From the NCBI RefSeq assembly GCF_014203535.1, contig NZ_JACHJI010000029.1, forward strand, positions 1-38,339: DNA of 38,339 bases. The letters are read 5' to 3'. Under the pieces are notes generated by a model. The model did no database searches, had not been told where the DNA came from, and saw only the letters and a list, made by a program, of their open reading frames with translations. The stretch comes from Streptomyces griseomycini. Lineage in GTDB: Bacteria; Actinomycetota; Actinomycetes; Streptomycetales; Streptomycetaceae. Of this stretch, positions 1 through 7,655 are shown in pieces (position 1 is the first letter of the stretch; the number at the start of each line of letters is the position of its first letter). A program made the translations under genes and the position numbers.

Positions 1-58
1 GCATCTTGCGCAGAGCCCGTTGCAGCCCCAACCGCCTGTCGTCAATCACCGCCGCCAT
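1..58 (-). CDS. Partial CDS running off the left edge, unknown
   Basis: On the minus strand an ATG at 58 (or GTG at 64) opens a stop-free frame of about 19 codons to the window edge, reading MAAVIDDRRLGLQRALRKM. It lies 85 bases downstream of the stop of the VirD4-like gene and in the same direction, so it could be the next gene of the transfer operon. The purine-rich AGGGTGAGG just upstream could serve as a ribosome site. The fragment is too short to assign to a family. It may simply be a chance open frame in GC-rich DNA. Confidence 0.3.
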   Translation of the reverse strand, partial: MAAVIDDRRLGLQRALRKM

Positions 59-142
59 CCTCACCCTGGAGCGGCAGCGCTGAAAACGCTCACTGCACCG
101 GACCTGGAACGTGTGGAGACGACACGGTCTCGAAGACAGCGG

Positions 143-2761
143 TCATTCGTACTCCTCCTCCTGCGGTTGTTCGGCCGACGAGACGGCAGTGGTACGTCGA
201 CCAACGAAGCTGCCCACCCGGCCCAGCTGGCCGGCGGCCTGGGCCGTGAGCTGCTCCAGCGGCGCGGCGCCGGCCAGGGTGCGGGCTGAGCGTTCGAGGG
301 CGGCCGCCCGGTGTGGGCGGGCATGGTCGGCGAAGACCTCATCGAGATGCGGGCCGGTGATCCGGACAGGCCCGATGCGCCGCCCATGGACGGTCAGCGA
401 CATGTAGTGCTCGAAGCGGTCCAGGGCGGCGACGACGTCGGGGCCGGGGTGGTCGCCCCACTCCGAGGTGATCGGAGCGACGGCGGACTGCGAACCTGCG
501 GTGGTGGCCAGCGTGGAGGCGTTCTGCACCAGCGACAATCGCACCGCGAGGGGCAGGCGGGCGAGCAGCTGGGTCATGCCGTGGACGTGCACCTTGTACT
601 TGCGGAAGTCCTCGAACATCGCGGCGATGGTCTCCGGGGCGGCGCCGGTCAACGTGATCAGTTCGTCGAAGTACGCCCGGAACGGCACCCGCCGCTCCTC
701 GGGGACGTCGCGGCGGGAGCGCACCGCACGCAGCAGGTCCCGGGCCAGAAGGGCGGTGATGAGCCGGTCGGTGGGCCCGTTGCCTCCCGGGCACACCCAT
801 ACGATCATCCGGCTGTCCATGGCGGCGCGGATGTTGTAGACACCGGCCGGCTGGCCGAGGAAGGCACGGGTGACGGGATTGGCGGCCAGCCGGGCGATCG
901 GGTTGAGGACCACGGCGAACGCGTCGGGCGGCAGGGTCGGGAAGACGACCTGCCACCAGGAACGGGTCTCCTCATCCAGCCGACCTTCCACCGCCGCGAG
1001 TGCCGCCTTGCGGAACGAGACATCGGTGAGCAGGGCCCGCACGTGGAAAACCGTCGCCTGGTCCTCCGGCCGCCCTGCCTGGCAAGCGGCCTCGTTGACG
1101 GCCACCAAGACGGCCACGGCGGCGGTGAGGATGGTCAGTGCGCGAGGTGCGCTGGCGTCGTCCCAGCCCAGCGCCGAGGCGTAGGCGTCGGTGACGGCTT
1201 CGACGACCTCGTGCGCCACCTGGCCCTGGTGCATACCGATCGGGTTCCACGAACTGACCCGCGGGGCAGGCCCAACGGCGTTCAGATCGATCAGTGCGAT
1301 CCGCTCGGCCAGATGGTCGTGGGCCAAAAACGGCACGGAGCGGGGCCAGGAGTCGCGGTGCGGGTCGAGGAACATCAGCCCGCCGCCGGCGTGCGCCCAG
1401 CCGATCGCCTGCGCCAGGGCGCGTTCGGTCTTGCCGCCGCCGGCCTTGCCCACCCCGACTTCGAACAGCGTCTCATGCGCGTAGGTGGCGACCAGACGCC
1501 GCCGTCCATCTGGACTGCGATAGATGCCCTGCAGCAGCAATCCGGGATCGCCGTGCTGGAAGGCCGGCAGATCGGAGGCGAGCAGCGGCAGACGGCAGTG
1601 CACGGTGGGCGGCTTGAGCAGGCCGGTCAGCTCCTCCAAGCGGACCCAGTTCGCCCGGGGCGGCTGGCAGTGCCCCAGCGCCCAGCGCCGTTCGAAACCC
1701 CGCCGGCTGGGCCAGCGGTCCGCCCCGAACCGCCAGGGCCCCAGGCGCCAGCCGCGCATCGCCCACCGCGCACCACCACCGAACACATCGAGGGCGGCCT
1801 GGAGCTGGGCGAGCCGGGCCTGGGCGCGGCCCTCGGTGTCGGAGGCGCACATCACCAGCAGCTGCACCCGCACCAGATGGTCGTCCTCGGCGAGCTTGCC
1901 CAAAGCTTCGGCCGCCTCCACCCGGCGCGGGACGGGAGGCATGACCAAACGGCGTCCGCCCGCACCCTGGCTCTGCTTGCCGGTGACCAGCTGCTGCAGC
2001 TGCCAGGTCAGGGAGTCCTCGATGCCGCTGGCGTCCTGCCGTATCCAGCGGGCGGCCCGCTGTGCCTCGCGCCGCTCTGCGCGGCGGGCCTGGGCCATCA
2101 GCTGCACACGGCGCGAGCGCACTGCCCACTTCGGAGCACGCTGGATGTCGAGGCGAATCTCGGCCAGGTCCCCCAGCTCCGCGCGCAGATCGGACACCGC
2201 ATCAACGAGCGGCTGCAGCGGGTCGGGCTCAAGAGGCACCTCGCGCAGCGGCGCGGTAGGCCTGCCGCGCAGCACGAACTCGGCCCGCACCACATGCTTG
2301 CGCGGCTTGTCCCTGAGGGGAGAGGCCTTCTTCACGGTGACATCCGGTCCGAACGGGGTGATCGACAACAGCCGCTGCGCGCCAGCCGGTCCTTCGATGC
2401 GGTAGCGCAGCGGCGCGGTGCCGTCCGCGCGCAGCCGGATCTGCACCGTCTTGGACCGGCGCGGCGCCCACCAGGGCATAGACGTGGAGGCCCTGGCCAG
2501 CTGCACTCCGCGGCGGAAGATCTCCTCCAGAGACGGGTCGAAGTGCCGCGAGGGCACCAGCTCCAGCGCCACCCGCTGGGCCGAGGCCTTCCTCGCCAGA
2601 CGGCGCACCACCATCTCGCTCACGGCCCAGACCATGAGGGCGACCGTGGCAGGCGCGTACCAGTAAGTGATCAACCATTCGACGGTGTGGGCCAGGCTGG
2701 TGAGCAGGCCGAGCACCTCACCGGAGGCCTGGCCGCTCAGGTGCGGGGCTGCGGAACCCAT
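143..2761 (-). CDS. VirD4/TraG-like type IV coupling ATPase
   Basis: An 872-residue protein expected to be the coupling ATPase that brings DNA substrates to the transfer channel at the membrane. One membrane span lies near residues 30-50. A long N-terminal region is followed by a Walker A motif GKAGGGKT at about 438-445, a DPHRD segment typical of this ATPase class at about 466, and a Walker B-like AYFDE ending near 700. The start ATG at 2761 was chosen over the longer frame because AAGGAG lies 7 bases upstream. It is the last complete gene of the nine-gene transfer operon, and its first 25 bases overlap the end of the preceding gene. The C-terminus is acidic and Glu-rich. Family assignment is firm; the actual substrate is inferred. 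Confidence 0.85.
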   Translation of the reverse strand: MGSAAPHLSGQASGEVLGLLTSLAHTVEWLITYWYAPATVALMVWAVSEMVVRRLARKASAQRVALELVPSRHFDPSLEEIFRRGVQLARASTSMPWWAPRRSKTVQIRLRADGTAPLRYRIEGPAGAQRLLSITPFGPDVTVKKASPLRDKPRKHVVRAEFVLRGRPTAPLREVPLEPDPLQPLVDAVSDLRAELGDLAEIRLDIQRAPKWAVRSRRVQLMAQARRAERREAQRAARWIRQDASGIEDSLTWQLQQLVTGKQSQGAGGRRLVMPPVPRRVEAAEALGKLAEDDHLVRVQLLVMCASDTEGRAQARLAQLQAALDVFGGGARWAMRGWRLGPWRFGADRWPSRRGFERRWALGHCQPPRANWVRLEELTGLLKPPTVHCRLPLLASDLPAFQHGDPGLLLQGIYRSPDGRRRLVATYAHETLFEVGVGKAGGGKTERALAQAIGWAHAGGGLMFLDPHRDSWPRSVPFLAHDHLAERIALIDLNAVGPAPRVSSWNPIGMHQGQVAHEVVEAVTDAYASALGWDDASAPRALTILTAAVAVLVAVNEAACQAGRPEDQATVFHVRALLTDVSFRKAALAAVEGRLDEETRSWWQVVFPTLPPDAFAVVLNPIARLAANPVTRAFLGQPAGVYNIRAAMDSRMIVWVCPGGNGPTDRLITALLARDLLRAVRSRRDVPEERRVPFRAYFDELITLTGAAPETIAAMFEDFRKYKVHVHGMTQLLARLPLAVRLSLVQNASTLATTAGSQSAVAPITSEWGDHPGPDVVAALDRFEHYMSLTVHGRRIGPVRITGPHLDEVFADHARPHRAAALERSARTLAGAAPLEQLTAQAAGQLGRVGSFVGRRTTAVSSAEQPQEEEYE

Positions 2762-3360
2762 ACAGAGGCTCCTTCCTGCGAAGTGCGGGTGAAGTACAGG
2801 TCGGTGATACGGCCGTCGGTGTAGGTGCCGCCGCGGTCGGTGCCCGCCCACACCAGGTGCACCACCGCCCGGTCCGGGCGGCCGTCGCGGCGGGCGATGG
2901 CGGCCTGGATGCGGAACCGGGCGGTGGAGAATGCCGGCGCCAGGCCCCGATTAGAGCCGGGGAAGACCTCGGGCCACTTGCCGCGGCCGGTCCCGGTGGC
3001 ATCCGCGCGCAGCAGAGCACGCCCGGCGGCCAGCAGCTGCCGCTCATCGCTTACGGAAAGGTCGGCCGGCCAGGCAGCCTCCAAAGCTTTCTGGATGGCC
3101 TGGTCACCGGCCGTGCCTTCCCCCTTCGGCGGCAGCACCGATGCAGGCGCCGAAGGAGCCGGTGCGGGGTCGGCCGTGTGAGCGTTGGTGGAAGCAGGTA
3201 CTGAAGGACTGCGTGGCGAGGTGGTTGGAGCGGTCGGTGCATCCGCAGAGGCTGGCGCGCTGGACGGGTGCGGCATGGCCAGCAGGACAAGCCCGACAAC
3301 GGCCAGGACCACGGCGGTGACCGCCAGCGGACGCGGTGAGCGCGGCGAGTGCGTGTTCAC
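2737..3360 (-). CDS. Membrane-anchored or secreted transfer protein, unknown
   Basis: A 207-residue protein with a short N-terminus, one hydrophobic segment (about residues 12-29), then a long Pro/Ala/Ser/Thr-rich linker and a compact C-terminal domain of about 120 residues. This topology fits an extracytoplasmic domain on a flexible stalk. The GTG start at 3360 overlaps the TGA of the upstream wall-hydrolase gene (GTGA), so the two are likely translationally coupled. The 3' end overlaps the start of the VirD4-like gene. No catalytic motif is visible. It could be a VirB8-like or NTF2-like accessory subunit of the channel, but that is only inference from position and topology. Confidence 0.75.
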   Translation of the reverse strand: MNTHSPRSPRPLAVTAVVLAVVGLVLLAMPHPSSAPASADAPTAPTTSPRSPSVPASTNAHTADPAPAPSAPASVLPPKGEGTAGDQAIQKALEAAWPADLSVSDERQLLAAGRALLRADATGTGRGKWPEVFPGSNRGLAPAFSTARFRIQAAIARRDGRPDRAVVHLVWAGTDRGGTYTDGRITDLYFTRTSQEGASVWVPQPRT

Positions 3361-4511
3361 AGCAGGCGGGCTCCTCCCGCGTAGCCGGACATCGCGTCGA
3401 CGGGGTCCAGGCGGACGACCGTTCCCGGCCGGGGAGCGTTGACCATCTGGCCGCCGCCGACATAGATGCCGACGTGGTAGATCGTCGAATCCCGTCCGGG
3501 CGCGTAGGCGTAGAACACCAGGTCCCCGGGCTCGAGCGCGCTGGTCCCGCTGCTGGCGGGGATGCGCCGCCCAACGCCGGCCTGGGCGGCGGCGGTGCGC
3601 GGCAGGCGGATCCCGGCCTTGGCGTAGGCGTACGTGGTCAGCCCCGAGCAGTCGAAGCCCTTGGTGGCCGTGCCGCTCTTGCCGCTGGGCGAGCAGCAAA
3701 TCCCGTAGGAGGGGCCGCTGGCGTTGCCGCCGCCCCACGAGTACGGCACACCCCGCTGGGAGAGTGCCGCGTCGATGACCGTGCGGACCGTGCCGGAGAC
3801 GTCCTTCAGGTCCGGGCTTTTGGCGGCCGCGGCGTACTGGTCGATCCAGCTCAGCACATTGACCACGTACTCACTGGAGCGGTTGTACTGGAAGATCGCT
3901 GCTTTGAGCTGGGAGCGCTGGCTGAGGTCGCGGCCGTCTCCGCACAGGTAGATCGCGGCGCCGAGGGCTGCGTCGTCGGCATTGTGCGGATCGGCCGTGC
4001 CGTCACTGCCGGCGTCCTGGCCCACGCCCTCCCAGGTGGAGGGCAGAAACTGAAACGGACCGACCGCCCGCTCACCGCTCGCGGTGCCGTCGAAGCGGCC
4101 GTTGTCGGTGTCCGGAAAGACAGTCGTGTTGCCGCCGGCGCCAGAGCCGTTGAGAAGCACCCCGTAGATCTTCGGACGGATGTCCCCGCCCGCGCTGACG
4201 GCGCGGCCGATGGCATGGTTGGACTCGACCTTGGCGATCCCGGCGAGGATCGGCCAGCGCATGCCCCGGCACCGGGGCACTTGCTTGCCGACCTGCTGCA
4301 CGGCCTTCTTGTAGGCGGCGAGCATGCGCGGCGGGATGCCCGCGGCCGTGCCGCCGTCGACGACAGCACCACCGTCGCCGTTCGCAGCACTCTGCAGCGC
4401 GACGTAGGCACTAATCGCGTTCGAGACCGGAGCAGCGCAGCACACCGCGGACAACAGCACCACCACACCGATGCACCCCCACCGCCCCAGGCGGCGCCGG
4501 ACTCGTCTCAC
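3357..4511 (-). CDS. Transglycosylase + NlpC/P60 cell-wall hydrolase (VirB1-like)
   Basis: A 384-residue two-domain peptidoglycan hydrolase expected to open the cell wall locally for the transfer channel. A membrane anchor or signal segment spans about residues 12-28. A lytic-transglycosylase-like domain follows, with VESN around Glu96 as the likely catalytic acid and GPFQFLPSTW at 151-160. The C-terminal NlpC/P60 (C40 peptidase) domain carries GVPYSWGG near 254, the nucleophile Cys288 in FDCSG, and the catalytic His346 in YHVGIY. The GTG start at 4511 overlaps the TGA of the VirB6-like gene. The same pairing of domains is known in VirB1-type proteins of Gram-positive conjugation systems (CwlT-like). 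Confidence in both domains is high. Confidence 0.88.
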   Translation of the reverse strand: MRRVRRRLGRWGCIGVVVLLSAVCCAAPVSNAISAYVALQSAANGDGGAVVDGGTAAGIPPRMLAAYKKAVQQVGKQVPRCRGMRWPILAGIAKVESNHAIGRAVSAGGDIRPKIYGVLLNGSGAGGNTTVFPDTDNGRFDGTASGERAVGPFQFLPSTWEGVGQDAGSDGTADPHNADDAALGAAIYLCGDGRDLSQRSQLKAAIFQYNRSSEYVVNVLSWIDQYAAAAKSPDLKDVSGTVRTVIDAALSQRGVPYSWGGGNASGPSYGICCSPSGKSGTATKGFDCSGLTTYAYAKAGIRLPRTAAAQAGVGRRIPASSGTSALEPGDLVFYAYAPGRDSTIYHVGIYVGGGQMVNAPRPGTVVRLDPVDAMSGYAGGARLL

Positions 4512-7294
4512 TCCTGCTCACCGTCCTCGGGCGCCCCGGACGACTGCTGCCGGCCGCGCTCCCGGCGCAGCCGCTCGGCCTCGGGCGCGGTCCTGCGCAT
4601 CAGCTCCTGCATCCGGGCGCGGGCCTCCTCGCGCGCACTGCTGTGCGCGCTGCCGCCGCCGGGAAGCACCGGCCCCTGCGCATCCGTGCCGTTACCGTTC
4701 GGGAGCCGGTTCGGTGACGTCGCCGGCGCGCTCGCCTGCGTGGCGCCGCCTTGGGCTGAGGACGCCGACGCGCTGCTGCGTGTGGAGGAGGGCTGAGGAC
4801 TGCTCGTGACACTGCTGGCATTTGCCGTCTGCTGCGGGGTGCTCGGCCGTCGGCCGGGAGCCGACGCCGATGCGGTGGGGAGCCGGCGACCGCCCGACGG
4901 CGCAGAGCTGTCAGGGACGTCGGTGTTCTCCCGCAGCGCGCGGGAGACCTGCCGGGCGGTGTCGCTCCAAGCCCGGCCGTCCTCGCGGACGGTGTTGCCC
5001 CACACCCGCACCTGCTGGCGGACGTCCCTGGCGTAGCGCGAACCGGCTGCGTTGGCCTGGCGCACGGTGGCCGGCAGGCCGACGGTCGCCCCGTAGGCGG
5101 CCCGGCCGCCGCGGTGCAGGATGCGATAGCCGCGCAACCGCACCAGCCGGTTGTGGGCACGGGTGGACAGCAGGGTGCGGTCGGCATGCTGGTCGTGCAG
5201 GACCTCACCGGTGGCGGCGTCGATGATCTGCCCGTCGTCGTCGCGGTAGCGGTCGCGCGGGCCACCGGGCCTGTGCGGTCCCGCGCTTGGACCTGTCAGC
5301 CCGCCGCTGCCAGGCCCGTCCGGTCCTTGACCGGGCGTGCCACCGGCGTGCGGTTCGTCGCCGTCGGCGGTGGGCTTGCGCCACTTCGCCAACTGCTCCC
5401 GGTCCGGACGCTTGCCGACCAGCAACCAGTGGCCGCCCTTCGCACCCAGCCGCACTCCCAGCCCACCCACAGCTGCCGCCGCGGTCAGCGGGGCGAGTCC
5501 GCGCCCGGCCTCGGCGCTCGCGTCGGCGAGGATCCGTCCGGTGTCGACGGGCATGCCCGCCCCGTCGGCCAGGGAGCCGAGGGCACCCATCAACCGCTGC
5601 CGGGTGCCGAGCACCCCGAACCGGCCACCGCCGGTGAAGGCACGCAGCCCGCCCCCACCTGAGGTGGCAGGGGAGTGCATGGCCAGCGCGGCGCCGAGCT
5701 CGGAGGTGTCGCCGGGCAGGTGGGTACCGCCGACCTTGGCGTAGCGCATCCGCATCGCCATGCGCCGGCCGAAGGAGCTGATGCCGGTCAGCAGGCGGCG
5801 GTGCCCGGCCGCCGCGGCGATGGCCAGCACGTCGATCAGCAGGATCCGCTCGATCATCAGGTCGGGGCCGTCGGTGATGGTGGCGTCGACGGCAATCCCG
5901 AAGAAGGGGATGAACGCACAGATGCCGACCAGGGCGAGGACGGCGATGCCCCACAGAGACAGCCACTTCCACACCGACTGACGCGGCGGCCCGGGCAGCA
6001 TGGCTGCGATGAACGTGACGCCGCCGACGGCCGCCGCTGCGGCGCAGATGCCCTGGGTGCCGAGCATCACGATGGCGCTGGACAGCAGCATGCCGCAGAT
6101 GAACAGCGCCGCGACGAGCAGCAACAAGGCTCCGCCGAGCCGCCACCAGGTCGGCTTCTCCGCGTAGACGGCCGATGCTTTGCCGACATCGCCGGCCTTC
6201 TTCAGGTCATACAGGAAGGCAGCGAACTCGCGGTCCTCGTCCGTGACAGTGGCGTCCAGCAGGTCGGCAACTGTCCCCGGGGGGAGGGACCGGCTTATCT
6301 CTGCTTCGAGGTCTTCCCTGCTGGGGACGCCCTCCGCGTAGCCGCGCTCGCAGTACTTTCTGGCCGGGCCGCGGATCTTGCTGCAGATGTCCTTTCCGCG
6401 GTCCGAGACTTTGACGTCTCCGGCCTTGTAGCCGCCGGTGACCCATTTCAGATGGACGGCGTACGCTTTGCGGTCGGCGGGCTTGGCGGGGTCGAGGATG
6501 CGCCCGTACTGCAGCAGCATGTACGGCTTGACGACCAGGGCGTTGGTGACCGAGTCCTGAAGCGGCCGGGCGATGTCGGTGGAAGAGGCCGGCTTGGCGG
6601 CCTCCCGCTGGTAGCAGTCGACCTCGGCGGCCCCCGTGGCGGTGGCGCATGGGGAGCTGCTGGCGAGTTTGCCGCCCCAGTGGTAGGCGTTGACGCTCTG
6701 CTGGGCGACCTCGATACCCACTTGCTGGCTCTGCCCCAGCGGCCCGCCTGTTGCGAGGAGGTAGTCCGGGCGGACGAACGCCGACGCGGCGAGCGCCGCG
6801 ATCAGCAAGGTCAGGAACATCTCGCCCACACCGCGGCCGATGCGGCCGCGCACCAGCAGGAAACCGGTGAACACGAACGCCCACGCCAGCAGCAGCCCCT
6901 TGATCCCGAGGGTGTCGACGACCACCTCGTCGTAGACCTCGGAGACCTTCTGCGCCGGATCGGTGAGGATCTTCAGCAGCGGGAAGCGGAACGCCACCTC
7001 GATCGCCCACCCGGCGAGACCGGCCAGCAGCCGGATCAGGGTGAACAGCCCCGAGAGAGCGAGCGCCAGAGCCTGGGACTTGAAGGCGAGGACGGACCCG
7101 CCGGAGGCGTTCAGCTCGTAGCCGTCGATCGGCACTCCCTCGGAAGAGGTGATGTTCAGCGGCGCGAGCAGGCCCTCACTCTCACTGTTGCTGCCCGCCG
7201 CGTAGACGACATGGCTGTTGACCATGACGAACATGACGGTGAGCAACGTGACGAAGCTGGCCGAGCGGAGCGTTCCGCGGTCCGGACGGAACAT
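4508..7294 (-). CDS. Polytopic VirB6/TrbL-like transfer channel protein
   Basis: A 928-residue integral membrane protein. An N-terminal signal-like span (about 12-32) ends in VVYAAGS. Further hydrophobic segments lie near 75-100, 131-148, 158-174, 387-411, 415-432, 446-470 and 484-497, with a hydrophilic loop of about 200 residues between the third and fourth groups. The last ~400 residues are polar, Pro/Ser/Gly-rich and presumably cytoplasmic. This layout matches VirB6/TrbL-type inner-membrane channel components. The external loop has Cys304 and Cys315 in a C-x10-C motif with GPA..YC.RG, which recurs in the small protein encoded just upstream. The ATG at 7294 lies one base after the upstream TGA. 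Assignment rests on topology and operon position. Confidence 0.78.
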   Translation of the reverse strand: MFRPDRGTLRSASFVTLLTVMFVMVNSHVVYAAGSNSESEGLLAPLNITSSEGVPIDGYELNASGGSVLAFKSQALALALSGLFTLIRLLAGLAGWAIEVAFRFPLLKILTDPAQKVSEVYDEVVVDTLGIKGLLLAWAFVFTGFLLVRGRIGRGVGEMFLTLLIAALAASAFVRPDYLLATGGPLGQSQQVGIEVAQQSVNAYHWGGKLASSSPCATATGAAEVDCYQREAAKPASSTDIARPLQDSVTNALVVKPYMLLQYGRILDPAKPADRKAYAVHLKWVTGGYKAGDVKVSDRGKDICSKIRGPARKYCERGYAEGVPSREDLEAEISRSLPPGTVADLLDATVTDEDREFAAFLYDLKKAGDVGKASAVYAEKPTWWRLGGALLLLVAALFICGMLLSSAIVMLGTQGICAAAAAVGGVTFIAAMLPGPPRQSVWKWLSLWGIAVLALVGICAFIPFFGIAVDATITDGPDLMIERILLIDVLAIAAAAGHRRLLTGISSFGRRMAMRMRYAKVGGTHLPGDTSELGAALAMHSPATSGGGGLRAFTGGGRFGVLGTRQRLMGALGSLADGAGMPVDTGRILADASAEAGRGLAPLTAAAAVGGLGVRLGAKGGHWLLVGKRPDREQLAKWRKPTADGDEPHAGGTPGQGPDGPGSGGLTGPSAGPHRPGGPRDRYRDDDGQIIDAATGEVLHDQHADRTLLSTRAHNRLVRLRGYRILHRGGRAAYGATVGLPATVRQANAAGSRYARDVRQQVRVWGNTVREDGRAWSDTARQVSRALRENTDVPDSSAPSGGRRLPTASASAPGRRPSTPQQTANASSVTSSPQPSSTRSSASASSAQGGATQASAPATSPNRLPNGNGTDAQGPVLPGGGSAHSSAREEARARMQELMRRTAPEAERLRRERGRQQSSGAPEDGEQE

Positions 7295-7295
7295 G

Positions 7296-7655
7296 TCAGT
7301 GCTGCCCTCGTCCCGCCGTGTTCCGTCCCCGCCACAGCACCAGGGCGGCCAGACCCGCTGCGGCCGGCACCAGCCTCCACCCCACTGTCCCGCTCGTGTC
7401 GTGGTGCCCGGCGGAGGCGGAGGCCTCGGTGCCGCGTTTGCAGTACTCCTTGGCCGGGCCCACGATCGGGCCGCACGGGTTGTGCCGGGCGGGATGGTCC
7501 TCGGCGGTGAAGGCCTGCCCGGTGCGAGGCCACCATGCCTCTGGCAGGCTCACCGACAGCACCAGGACGAGCACGCCGACGGCCACGGCGATGACGGTGA
7601 GGACGCTCGCGGCAGCAGCGATGCGCCGGGAGCGGCTGAGGGAGAAGGAGCTCAT
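7296..7655 (-). CDS. Small two-span membrane protein with C-x10-C motif
   Basis: A 119-residue protein with hydrophobic segments at about 13-36 and 92-107, and a ~55-residue region between them that is probably outside the membrane. That region carries Cys61 and Cys72 in the sequence CGPIVGPAKEYCKRG, matching at the same spacing a loop motif in the following VirB6/TrbL-like protein. The ATG start overlaps the VirB4-like stop (ATGA), and the stop is one base before the next ATG. Its position between a VirB4-like ATPase and a VirB6-like protein suggests a structural subunit of the channel. No family was recognised. Confidence 0.75.
   Translation of the reverse strand: MSSFSLSRSRRIAAAASVLTVIAVAVGVLVLVLSVSLPEAWWPRTGQAFTAEDHPARHNPCGPIVGPAKEYCKRGTEASASAGHHDTSGTVGWRLVPAAAGLAALVLWRGRNTAGRGQH

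Noticed and set aside
311..2824. Long + strand open frame opposite the VirD4-like gene
   Set aside because: Shadow frame in GC-rich DNA; the minus strand has the ATPase motifs.
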